DNA of 64,000 bases, taken from the NCBI GenBank assembly GCA_965243755.1, contig CBDEVW010000002.1, positions 186,001 through 250,000 on the forward strand. Direction: 5' to 3'. The notes beneath the pieces are model-generated. The model made no database searches, had not been told where the DNA came from, and was given only the letters and a program-made list of their open reading frames with translations. Made by a program: the position numbers and the translations under genes. Below, one piece after another: positions 19,058 to 27,558 of this stretch (positions are counted from its first letter, which is position 1; the number at the start of each line of letters is the position of its first letter). This stretch comes from JANSWY01 sp965243755. GTDB taxonomy: Bacteria > Bacteroidota > Bacteroidia > Cytophagales > Cyclobacteriaceae.

Positions 19058-19822
19058 TTGAAATATTTCGCCTACATAAGTGTCATTCTCTTACTAGCAT
19101 CAACACTGTTGCACGGGCAATCTGTTTCATCTAATCAAATTAACGAAAAAATTGATCCCATTCTATATTTTACCAATGGGAGTACTCCACAACCTGATGT
19201 CATCAAAAATTATAACACACTTTTTACTGCGCTTTCAGAAAAGCAAGAGAAGTTTAATGATGAGCTAAGGTTTCTAAAGCACCTATTTAACTATGTGCAC
19301 AGAAAGCAACTCAATACCTATCAGCAGTATGCAACCATTACAGAAACTCTTGGTAAGTCCAAACGATACAATTGTGTGTCCGGAACCGCTCTCTATGCGA
19401 TGCTTCTAAGTGATTTGGGTTATCATTATTCTATCAAAGAATTTGACTATCATGTTTTATTAATTGTTCATCTGGCAGACCGAGACGTTCTTCTGGAATC
19501 AACCGATCCTTATAACGGCTTTGTTGACGTTAAAGATGAAATCAATGAGATTCTGGATAGCCACTTAAAAGTGAAATCGCCTTATCAGGAAAATGAGGTG
19601 GTTAGTCATGTATTTGCTCAATCAATGAGGGACATTGAATTATCTGATCTTGCTGGACTACAGTATTACAATTCTGCATTAATTCACTACAACAAGCAGG
19701 AATATTTCTATGCATTGGTGGATGTTAAAAAAGCATATGCCCTTTATCCAAGCAATAGAATAAAGGGCATTCATGATCTTATCTCTGAACTACACCGCGA
19801 ATCAAGTGTAGCTATTAAATAG
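19058..19822 (+). CDS. Secreted transglutaminase-like cysteine-fold protein
   Basis: A 254-residue protein with TTG start and signal peptide (MKYFAYISVILLLASTLLHGQS). The segment RYNCVSGTALYAMLLSDLGY, then DYHVLL and LLESTDP, matches the transglutaminase/protease fold with a Cys-His-Asp triad at C106, H132 and D150. The C-terminal 70 residues are helical and TPR-like (YYNSALIHYNKQEYFYALVD). The known fold members are peptidases or transamidases, but bacterial relatives are mostly uncharacterised. It converges on the PD40-OmpA gene with an 8-bp overlap of the stop regions. No ATG fits because the signal peptide begins right at the TTG. Confidence 0.75.
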   Translation: MKYFAYISVILLLASTLLHGQSVSSNQINEKIDPILYFTNGSTPQPDVIKNYNTLFTALSEKQEKFNDELRFLKHLFNYVHRKQLNTYQQYATITETLGKSKRYNCVSGTALYAMLLSDLGYHYSIKEFDYHVLLIVHLADRDVLLESTDPYNGFVDVKDEINEILDSHLKVKSPYQENEVVSHVFAQSMRDIELSDLAGLQYYNSALIHYNKQEYFYALVDVKKAYALYPSNRIKGIHDLISELHRESSVAIK

Positions 19823-21953
19823 TTTCAATAACTTTAAATTCAACTCTTCTGTTTTTCTGCCTGTTTTCCACTGAGCTATTAGGCACTGCAGGTTCATCCT
19901 CACCAAAATATTTCATGATCAGGCGATCTTTCGAAACGCCATTTTGGATGAAATAATCAACTACAGATCTGGCTCTTTTTTCAGACAGACTCAAGTTGTA
20001 TTCACTAGGGCCTGTAGAGTCCGTATGTCCTGAAACTTGCACCTTCCCAATTTTGTTCTCCTTCAGTAATTTCAAAACTCTTTCCAACTCCGGATAACTC
20101 GAAGTTTTTAGTACAGACTTATCAAAATCAAAAAACACATTGTTTAGTTCTACTACCACACCCGTAACAATCGGGCTCAGGTAAAGGTCCCTGGTTATAG
20201 TACTGGATCCATTACTTTCATTTAAGTCCACATTTTCGTTTCTCGACAAATATCCCTCTGCCTGCGCAAGAAACCCATACCGTGCCCCTGGTTTGAGTTG
20301 AAATGAAAACTCTCCCGTTCTTGGATCAGATTGAATTGTGCCAAGTTCAACACCGTCAGGCAATCTCTCTACCAATACGGTTGCTGCAACCGGAGCTTTT
20401 GTTTGTTCATTTAATACTTTCCCTGCAATTGTGATGATCACCTCCTCAACAACCTCTACCGTATCTTCTTCGATAACCTCAGCGACTTGCACGGTATCCA
20501 CCGGTGGCTCCACTATTGCTACAACTGTTGTGGTTGTATCCTGGATCAATGGTACATCTGGTTCAGTTATGTAAAAGTCGTCGGCCCTGAAGCTGAATAT
20601 ATCAGTATCTTCATCCACATCTCCTCTGGTAAAGTAAACATGCTTCCCTGACGTTGGAATATTGAAATAAACATCATCTCCTTTAGTGTTTATTCCTTTA
20701 CCAAGGTTTTCAGGTGGAGACCAGTTGGTCCATGAATCATCCAGTCGTTTGGTAACATAAATATCTTTACCGCCATACCCTTTAAAGCCGGAAGTAGAAA
20801 AATACATTGTTTTTGTATCCACACTTAAATAGGGAGAGGCTTCTTCAGCAATTGTATTGACGGTAGGACCCAGGTTCTTCGGTGCTGACCAGGTACCGTT
20901 CCTTTTTTGAAATGATACATACAAGTCTCTGTCTCCATATGAGTCTTCTCGTTCTACAGCGGAGATGAGGAATTTTGTGTCGAACGTAAGGAAGAAGTCT
21001 GCATTAGCTGAGTAGTTGTACTCATCCTCAATATCAATGTTTACGGGCTGAGTGATCTTTCCATCTTTATCTATTGTGGCCATTGAAACCCCAGAGACCA
21101 TCCTGCCTTTCTTTTCATATCGGTTCCCCAGCAATAATATAGTCTTATCGCCTTGTTGTACTATCGAACTGATGAAATTGGGACCTTCATTATTGAGTGG
21201 CTTACCAATATTTTTTGCAGGGAGCCATTCTCCGGTTTCCTCATCCAACTCAGAATACCAAATGTCTTCATTGTCATTTACTCCTCCGAGGTTTTCTGGG
21301 TGATATTGCCTGCTGAAGTAGAGTCGCTTTCCATCTGGTGAAAGAAGCGGAGAATGCTCTATATAGTTGCTATTGACATTGGTACTCAGCTTTTCCACTT
21401 CCAGTTCCTGATTTACATTTTGAGCAATATCTATCAGCACGTTGATTGGAAGGTTGGAGTCGGAGATACCGATGGCATCAATCGCGCTATAACCTTCTAT
21501 GTTGGTACCATCCAATTCAATCCTGATAGCTTCAATCTCATAAGGTTGTTCTTCAAAAAATAAATTCAGTAACCTTGATTCAAGAGGAATACTTCTTGGT
21601 GTTAATTCGAAAAGTGTATAGTCATTGTAATCTCTATCATAAGCGATAACCTTGGTGATTGCTCCAGGGTTTTCAGATTCAGCAATGGCAATTTGTTTCG
21701 CCTTCACAGGTTTTTCGAATGAAACCATTAAAAAACTTGTTCCTGTCTCTGATTTGGGCCTCCAGGCATTAGGGTTTTCTCCACCATTAGGGTACACGTT
21801 TGGTTTATGCAGCGCCTGAATGGCTGAATACTCCAAAGGTGAATACTCTGACGACACATCAATTACTTCGTTTGCCCAGTAAACAGTTTCCTGCGCCCGA
21901 ATATGTAACCATGATACACTTAATAAACTAAGTACTAGTAAAACTCTAGTCAT
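19815..21953 (-). CDS. OmpA-family protein with PD40 beta-propeller
   Basis: A 712-residue exported protein (signal MTRVLLVLSLLSVSWLHIRAQ). An N-terminal discoidin-like beta domain (about 22-170) precedes a PD40/WD40-like propeller with repeats such as SPLLSPDGKRLYFSRQYH, DTKFLISAVER and LSVDTKTMYFSTSGFKGYGGKDIYV. A linker rich in Val/Glu/Thr leads to a carboxypeptidase-regulatory-like domain (ITIAGKVLNEQTKAPVAATV) and the C-terminal OmpA peptidoglycan-binding domain (VSGHTDSTGPSEYNLSLSEKRARSVVDYF). Such proteins link the outer membrane to the cell wall, and some act with the type IX secretion or gliding apparatus (PorE-like). The next OmpA protein upstream is 60 bp away. Confidence 0.88.
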   Translation of the reverse strand: MTRVLLVLSLLSVSWLHIRAQETVYWANEVIDVSSEYSPLEYSAIQALHKPNVYPNGGENPNAWRPKSETGTSFLMVSFEKPVKAKQIAIAESENPGAITKVIAYDRDYNDYTLFELTPRSIPLESRLLNLFFEEQPYEIEAIRIELDGTNIEGYSAIDAIGISDSNLPINVLIDIAQNVNQELEVEKLSTNVNSNYIEHSPLLSPDGKRLYFSRQYHPENLGGVNDNEDIWYSELDEETGEWLPAKNIGKPLNNEGPNFISSIVQQGDKTILLLGNRYEKKGRMVSGVSMATIDKDGKITQPVNIDIEDEYNYSANADFFLTFDTKFLISAVEREDSYGDRDLYVSFQKRNGTWSAPKNLGPTVNTIAEEASPYLSVDTKTMYFSTSGFKGYGGKDIYVTKRLDDSWTNWSPPENLGKGINTKGDDVYFNIPTSGKHVYFTRGDVDEDTDIFSFRADDFYITEPDVPLIQDTTTTVVAIVEPPVDTVQVAEVIEEDTVEVVEEVIITIAGKVLNEQTKAPVAATVLVERLPDGVELGTIQSDPRTGEFSFQLKPGARYGFLAQAEGYLSRNENVDLNESNGSSTITRDLYLSPIVTGVVVELNNVFFDFDKSVLKTSSYPELERVLKLLKENKIGKVQVSGHTDSTGPSEYNLSLSEKRARSVVDYFIQNGVSKDRLIMKYFGEDEPAVPNSSVENRQKNRRVEFKVIETI

Positions 21954-22013
21954 AATTAATTGGTTGGTTAATTGTTTTAAGTTTCGCTTTCTGTCCTATT
22001 TTCCGAGCAAGTG

Positions 22014-22712
22014 TCAATTCAATATCCGGACTTCAACCCGTCTGTTTTTAGCTTTCGCTTCAGGGGTTCTATCCCTTGTAATTGGTTGAGTTCCTCCAAA
22101 GGCTTTTGTCAGAACCCTTTTCTTTTTAATCCCTTTAGAAACTAAGTATTTTTTTACTGCTTCCACCCTTTCCTGTGAGAGCTTCATATTTGCAACCGCA
22201 TTTCCAGCAAAATCTGTATGTCCTTCCAGCTGAATTCTTTTATTTGGCCGATCGTTCAGCCAAATGACTAACTGATCAAGTTCTTCATAAGATGAATTGC
22301 TTATGACTGATCTTCCAGATGAGAAAATAAGGTTTTTAAGTTCAATGATTTGATGTTCTTTGTCTGGCTGAAGAACAAAGTTTCTCTTTAACTCGCCATT
22401 TACTACATCAGTAACCTCCAGCTCTCCTTCCCAGGGGTCAAAGCCTGCCGCTTTCACCTGAACCAGGTATTTGGTGTTTTTCAACATGAATAACTCATAG
22501 GCACCAGACTCCTCCTTAGAGGAAGCCATGCCCATATCATCATAATAAGGTAGCTTTTGATATGTAATGGTTGCCTTTATCCCTGAGCTGTCCAGATCAC
22601 TTACTACCGTTCCAGTAATTTTGACCAAACTGTCAGATTCAACCGTAAACCCGTGCGCATAGCTGGCTAGAAATAGAATCAATGCTATTGATGCTAGTGG
22701 TTTTAGTTTCAT
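22014..22712 (-). CDS. OmpA-family protein with N-terminal beta-sandwich
   Basis: A 232-residue exported protein (signal MKLKPLASIALILFLASYAHG). Residues about 28-110 form a carboxypeptidase-regulatory-like sandwich (VKITGTVVSDLDSSGIKATI), the rest an OmpA domain with EGHTDFAGNAVANMKLSQER and KAKNRRVEVRIL, the peptidoglycan-diaminopimelate binding signature. It is a smaller paralogue of the next gene's C-terminal half, sharing the same domain order without the propeller. The two may be cotranscribed (60-bp gap). Confidence 0.88.
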   Translation of the reverse strand: MKLKPLASIALILFLASYAHGFTVESDSLVKITGTVVSDLDSSGIKATITYQKLPYYDDMGMASSKEESGAYELFMLKNTKYLVQVKAAGFDPWEGELEVTDVVNGELKRNFVLQPDKEHQIIELKNLIFSSGRSVISNSSYEELDQLVIWLNDRPNKRIQLEGHTDFAGNAVANMKLSQERVEAVKKYLVSKGIKKKRVLTKAFGGTQPITRDRTPEAKAKNRRVEVRILN

Positions 22713-22794
22713 AGTACTTTATTGTCGATTGGTGCCTGTATCGTAAGATAATACCAATTTTAGAAGAAAATAAATACTTAAATAAGAAATTGAA

Positions 22795-24087
22795 CTATTC
22801 GGCTCTTGCCACAAAGGGTTCATTATTCAACTGTATCGCATCCAATCGATAGATTATTTCATCTCTTACTTTGTTGTATTCTTCCAGAAACTCCGCTTTG
22901 ATTGGCTCTGAAGGAGGGAGCTCCACTTTCAATGCGTCCACCTGCCTACCATTCTTCCAAAACCGGAAGCATAAATGTGGTCCTGTGGCCAGCCCTGTAC
23001 TGCCTACAAAGCCGATAGTCTGCCCTTGTTTTACTTTCACTCCCGGCTTTATTCCCTTCGCAATCTTAGACATATGCAGGTACTGAGTTGTATAATTGGC
23101 ATTATGCTTCACCTTCACATAATTGCCATTGTTTCTTTTATATCTGGCTTCTATTATTATTCCATCACCAACTGTTCTAATTGGAGTTCCAGTTGGTGCA
23201 GCATAATCCGTCCCAAGGTGAGCCTTGTACCGTTTCTGTACCGGGTGGAACCTGCGCAAACTGTACCGGCTACTGATTCTGGTGTAATTCAATGGTGCTC
23301 TTAGAAATGCTTTTCTTAAGGACTTTCCTTCCTCGTCAAAATAATCAACTCCACTTCCCTGATCAAAGTAAACAGCGTAATACGAATTGCCAAAATGTTC
23401 AAAATAAGCACCCTTTATCTTGCCTATTCCTACTACTTCACCATCTACCAGCTGTTCTTCATAAATAACTTTAAACAAATCACCCTTCTGGATCCTGAAA
23501 AAATCAATCTGCCAGGCGAATACATCAACTAGCCTGTTCACCAATAGAGGAGAAGCATTCTTTTCCAATATTGCTTCATACATCGATGAGTTGATCTCGG
23601 CAATCAATTCACGTTCTCTTGTTTCAATTGGCTTTTCAAATTTTGCCGCCTTTATTGAGTCTTTTAATTGATAGACAACATACTCGAAGGCATTAGGCTC
23701 ATAAATAAAATGTGTTGCTGTAGATAAGGAATCCTTTTTTGCCAGAATAATATATGGTTTACCATAATTCAGTTTCCGTACATCAAAAACGTCTTTGGAT
23801 TTGGTTGCCAATTCATTGATCTGACTAAACGGCACATTATATCTGGTTAATATATCAGAAAGGTTCTGATTTCTTTTGATCTTATCACGGACAACTTCAA
23901 GAGAATCAATAACAATTCCATACAACCTGGTTGACTCAGGAGGAGCAACAGTAATTGCAGAATCAGGAGTAGCAACCACATCGTTGCTTACAGGTTGAGT
24001 AAGCGGATCAGGTAGAAATTCTGCCAAAAATATCATACCAACTACAACGATCGCCAATGCGACATAAATGAGGTGTTTTAATTTCAT
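22795..24087 (-). CDS. M23 family metallopeptidase with variant HxC metal site
   Basis: A 430-residue membrane-anchored protein: N-terminal helix (about 4-24), an OapA/LysM-like region (RDKIKRNQNLSDILTRYNV), a middle domain and a C-terminal LytM domain. HLGTDYAAP gives the HxxxD ligands H290 and D294. The second motif reads GPHLCFRFW, so H371 is present but the expected metal-binding second histidine is C373. M23 enzymes cut peptide bridges in peptidoglycan. The Cys variant may still bind zinc, or the protein may be an activator of other hydrolases. It lies between the OmpA genes and dsbD on the same strand. Confidence 0.85.
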   Translation of the reverse strand: MKLKHLIYVALAIVVVGMIFLAEFLPDPLTQPVSNDVVATPDSAITVAPPESTRLYGIVIDSLEVVRDKIKRNQNLSDILTRYNVPFSQINELATKSKDVFDVRKLNYGKPYIILAKKDSLSTATHFIYEPNAFEYVVYQLKDSIKAAKFEKPIETRERELIAEINSSMYEAILEKNASPLLVNRLVDVFAWQIDFFRIQKGDLFKVIYEEQLVDGEVVGIGKIKGAYFEHFGNSYYAVYFDQGSGVDYFDEEGKSLRKAFLRAPLNYTRISSRYSLRRFHPVQKRYKAHLGTDYAAPTGTPIRTVGDGIIIEARYKRNNGNYVKVKHNANYTTQYLHMSKIAKGIKPGVKVKQGQTIGFVGSTGLATGPHLCFRFWKNGRQVDALKVELPPSEPIKAEFLEEYNKVRDEIIYRLDAIQLNNEPFVARAE

Positions 24088-24130
24088 CGGTGCGTAAAAT
24101 TAATAACAGGAAAAAGTGTACTTGGTGGGT

Positions 24131-26080
24131 TTATTTCTTGTTGTAGGCTTCTTTAGCTTGATCTAAGAACGAAACAAAATTAGAAACATTTAGGTCATAT
24201 GCCTTAGGTTTTCCTAAAATATTTTCATTGCCGTCAAGAATGACGTAATAAGGCTGTGCATTGTTTCCAAACCTTTCTATTTGAAAATCTGCGTTCTTTT
24301 TACCAATTGTTTTCTTGGTTTTTCCGTCAATTTTAGATTTAATCCACTCTGATTCGGGTAATGTAGTTCTGTCATCTACGTAAAGCTCCACGACTATAAA
24401 ATCATTCTTCAAACGACTTAATACCCTCGGATCTGACCAGACCCTGGCTTCCATTTCTCGGCAATTTACGCATCCATGACCGGTGAAATCAATAAATAAC
24501 GGCTTGCGTGTTTCACGGGCACATTGAAGCGCCTGTTCATATTCAAAGTATGCGCCAATACCATGTGGGGCATGTAGAATATCTCCGTACTTTGGAACTT
24601 CACAAGGAGACTCCTTGAATTTGGTAAATGTTGGACCTATCTGGGATGATCCTAAATTAAATTCATTGGTATGCAATGGTGGAAGAAACCCAGCCAAAGG
24701 TTTAAGAGGCGCCCCAAAAAGTCCAGGAATTAGGTAAACAACAAAACCAAAAGTCAATATGGCGATTAATACTCTGGGCACGGAAACATTGGCCATATCA
24801 GTATCTCCTTTGAATTTGATCTTTCCTAAAAGATAGAATCCAATCATAGAAAAAATCACTATCCAAAGTGCAAGAAATATGGGTCGGTCTAAAATTCCCC
24901 AGTGATATGCCAGATCGGCAACACTTAGAAACTTCATCGCCAATGCAAGCTCCAGAAAACCCAGTATTATTTTTACTGAGTTTAACCAACCACCAGATTT
25001 TGGTAAATCATTGAGGTAGCTTGGAAAGATCGCAAAAGCGGTAAACGGCAGTGCAAAAGCCAACGAAAAGCCAAACATTGCTGCCACACCATTAATCAAC
25101 TCTCCATCCTGCAGTGCCCCAATAAGTGCTGTACTAACCAAAGGAACAGTACACGAAAAGCTAACTACCACCAAAGTAATTGCCATAAAGAATATACCAA
25201 TGTATCCTCCCTTATCAGCTTTCCGGTCAATGGCATTAACCATGGCATTGGGCAACCTGATTTCAAAAAGGCCAAATAAGGAAAGACCAAATGCCACGAA
25301 TAATGCGAACAGTATGATATTGAAAAGCCAGTGTGTACTCAATTCGTTGAGCGCTGTTGCCCCCCATATCCATGAGACCAGAAATCCAATTACCACAAAG
25401 AGCACAATGATTGAAAAGCCATAAATAAATGCTTTTTTCAGTCCTTCAGCCTTGGTTTCACTTTGCTTCAGGAAAATTGATACCGTTATTGGTATCAGTG
25501 GATAAATGCAAGGTGTTGCAACTGCCCACAAGCCCCAGAAAAAACCAAATAGAATGATCCCAAAAAAACCTTTGCCTTCCAGATCATCCGTTGAAGATGA
25601 TTCTTCAATTACCGGTTTGGCTGTCTTACCTCTTACCTCAAACTCTCCATCCCCGGGAATACATTTCCCATCAATATCGGTGCATACCTGAAAGTCATAA
25701 AACCCGCTAATCTTGAAGTCATCTTTCAATATTCTGACCTTCTGTCTGAATTGTGCTTTTCCAACAAAATAGGTGTACTCTCCTCCCCAGAGATCATCAT
25801 ACTTCTTTTTAGCATTGATTGGGCGGACACTGTCAATTAGTTCATAAGTATTGTTCTTCTCAAATTCGAATGTTGTTGGTACAGGCCCAAGGTCTGGATC
25901 AAAATCCGTTGAATATAAGTACCAGTCCTTGTCAATGGTAACATTGAATATTAACTCAACTTCATCTCCTGCTTTTGCATTCGGATTAGTTATTTCATAT
26001 GACCACTTTGATGGTTTCAGTATTTGCGCCCCCAGCACCAAAGGCATCAGGAACACTAATGCTGCAAACAGTTTCTTCAT
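24131..26080 (-). CDS. Protein-disulfide reductase DsbD-type (thiol:disulfide interchange)
   Basis: A protein of 649 residues from ATG 26080 (signal MKKLFAALVFLMPLVLGAQ). An N-terminal DsbD-alpha-like immunoglobulin domain comes first, then eight predicted membrane helices with the redox cysteines in WAVATPCIYPLIPITV and SFSCTVPLVST, and a thioredoxin domain with GHGCVNCREMEAR near residue 536. Electrons pass from cytoplasmic thioredoxin across the inner membrane to periplasmic substrates, as for cytochrome c maturation or oxidative repair. ATGs at 26119 and 26095 are in frame, but the signal peptide points to 26080. The DsbD layout is complete. Confidence 0.9.
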   Translation of the reverse strand: MKKLFAALVFLMPLVLGAQILKPSKWSYEITNPNAKAGDEVELIFNVTIDKDWYLYSTDFDPDLGPVPTTFEFEKNNTYELIDSVRPINAKKKYDDLWGGEYTYFVGKAQFRQKVRILKDDFKISGFYDFQVCTDIDGKCIPGDGEFEVRGKTAKPVIEESSSTDDLEGKGFFGIILFGFFWGLWAVATPCIYPLIPITVSIFLKQSETKAEGLKKAFIYGFSIIVLFVVIGFLVSWIWGATALNELSTHWLFNIILFALFVAFGLSLFGLFEIRLPNAMVNAIDRKADKGGYIGIFFMAITLVVVSFSCTVPLVSTALIGALQDGELINGVAAMFGFSLAFALPFTAFAIFPSYLNDLPKSGGWLNSVKIILGFLELALAMKFLSVADLAYHWGILDRPIFLALWIVIFSMIGFYLLGKIKFKGDTDMANVSVPRVLIAILTFGFVVYLIPGLFGAPLKPLAGFLPPLHTNEFNLGSSQIGPTFTKFKESPCEVPKYGDILHAPHGIGAYFEYEQALQCARETRKPLFIDFTGHGCVNCREMEARVWSDPRVLSRLKNDFIVVELYVDDRTTLPESEWIKSKIDGKTKKTIGKKNADFQIERFGNNAQPYYVILDGNENILGKPKAYDLNVSNFVSFLDQAKEAYNKK

Positions 26081-26146
26081 TTGAGAATATTTCATATCGC
26101 AACTAATATACGACCTCACCTACTTATGGTTAAACAATGCTGGACA

Positions 26147-27514
26147 CTACCGCGACATTTCAGCGAAGTGTTTATAAAACATGGTAATTGTTTCTATTCC
26201 TTTATAATAGTTGAACAGGCCATAGCTTTCATTTGGAGAGTGAATGGCATCTTCATCCAAACCGAACCCCAGTAAAATTGAATCTAGTTTTAGTACATCC
26301 TGGAATAACGCAACAATAGGGATACTACCACCTTCGCGCATCGGGATAGGTTCTTTTCCCCAGGTATCAGTCATTGCCTTTTCAGCAGCTTTGTACCCTG
26401 TAGACCCAGTAGAAACAACAGCGGCCTCTCCTCCATGATGTGGGGTTACTTTTACTTTAACCGATTTTGGGGCCAGGCTTAGAAAATGATTGGTAAATAA
26501 CTTCGTGATTTCCTCACTTCTTTGGTTTGGTACAAGTCGCATTGAAATTTTTGCGTATGCCTTTGATGGCAATACAGTTTTAGCACCTTCACCTGTATAA
26601 CCTCCCCAGATTCCGTTAACATCCAGAGACGGCCTTATACCAGTTCTTTCGATGGTTGAATATCCTTCCTCGCCCTGAACTTCTTCTATATCCAACTCTT
26701 TTTTATAGTTGTCCAGGTTAAAAGGTGCCTTAGCCATCTTATCCCTTTCTTCCTCGGATAAGACTTCAACCTTATCGTAAAATCCAGGAATCGTAATTTC
26801 TCCTTTTTCATTTTGCAACCTGGCAATCATATCACAAAGGACATTAATTGGATTAGCTACTGCGCCACCATACATTCCTGAATGCAAATCCCTGTTTGGA
26901 CCAGTAACCTCCACTTCTACATAACTCAAACCTCTCAGTCCAACGGTGATTGATGGATTGTCATTATCAATGATCCCTGTATCAGATATTAGGATAACAT
27001 CAGCAGCCAGTTTTTCTTTATTTTCTCGTACAAATAGTTCAAGGTTATCGGAACCAACTTCTTCTTCTCCCTCAATCATGAATTTCACATTACATGGGAG
27101 CTCATTGTTCTTCATCAGTGCTTCAAAGGACTTGATGTGCATGTACATTTGTCCTTTATCATCACATGCTCCTCTGGCATAAATCCGGTCATTTTTGATC
27201 ACCGGTTCAAATGGAGGTGAGTCCCACAGCTCATATGGGTCCGCGGGTTGTACATCGTAGTGACCATAAACAAGCACCGTAGGCAGTTTGCTATCCAATA
27301 TCTTTTCACCATAAACTATAGGGTGACCTGCAGTTTCTACAATTTCCGCTGAATCAGCCCCTGCATCCATCAGCTTGTCTTTGATGAATTCGGCGGCTTT
27401 ACGTACGTCTCCCTTGAATTTTGAATCTGCGCTTACTGAAGGAATTTTTAATAATTCAATCAGTTCGTTTAAGAACCTATCCTTATTGTCCTTAATGTAA
27501 TCAAGTGCTTGCAT
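26147..27514 (-). CDS. M20 family dipeptidase (CNDP/PepV-like)
   Basis: A 455-residue dinuclear zinc peptidase. Metal ligands are seen in VLVYGHYDVQPADP, YARGACDDKGQ and IEGEEEVGSDN, with further ligands in ILISDTG and the C-terminal AIHSPNESY. The inserted dimerisation domain (about 180-340) is present. There is no signal peptide, so it acts in the cytoplasm on dipeptides. It stands alone, 45 bp downstream of the large repeat-protein gene. The exact preference cannot be told from the sequence. Confidence 0.9.
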   Translation of the reverse strand: MQALDYIKDNKDRFLNELIELLKIPSVSADSKFKGDVRKAAEFIKDKLMDAGADSAEIVETAGHPIVYGEKILDSKLPTVLVYGHYDVQPADPYELWDSPPFEPVIKNDRIYARGACDDKGQMYMHIKSFEALMKNNELPCNVKFMIEGEEEVGSDNLELFVRENKEKLAADVILISDTGIIDNDNPSITVGLRGLSYVEVEVTGPNRDLHSGMYGGAVANPINVLCDMIARLQNEKGEITIPGFYDKVEVLSEEERDKMAKAPFNLDNYKKELDIEEVQGEEGYSTIERTGIRPSLDVNGIWGGYTGEGAKTVLPSKAYAKISMRLVPNQRSEEITKLFTNHFLSLAPKSVKVKVTPHHGGEAAVVSTGSTGYKAAEKAMTDTWGKEPIPMREGGSIPIVALFQDVLKLDSILLGFGLDEDAIHSPNESYGLFNYYKGIETITMFYKHFAEMSR

Positions 27515-27558
27515 TGTTATTTTGGATTAAATTGTGCGGCAAATTTGGTGGAATAGAT

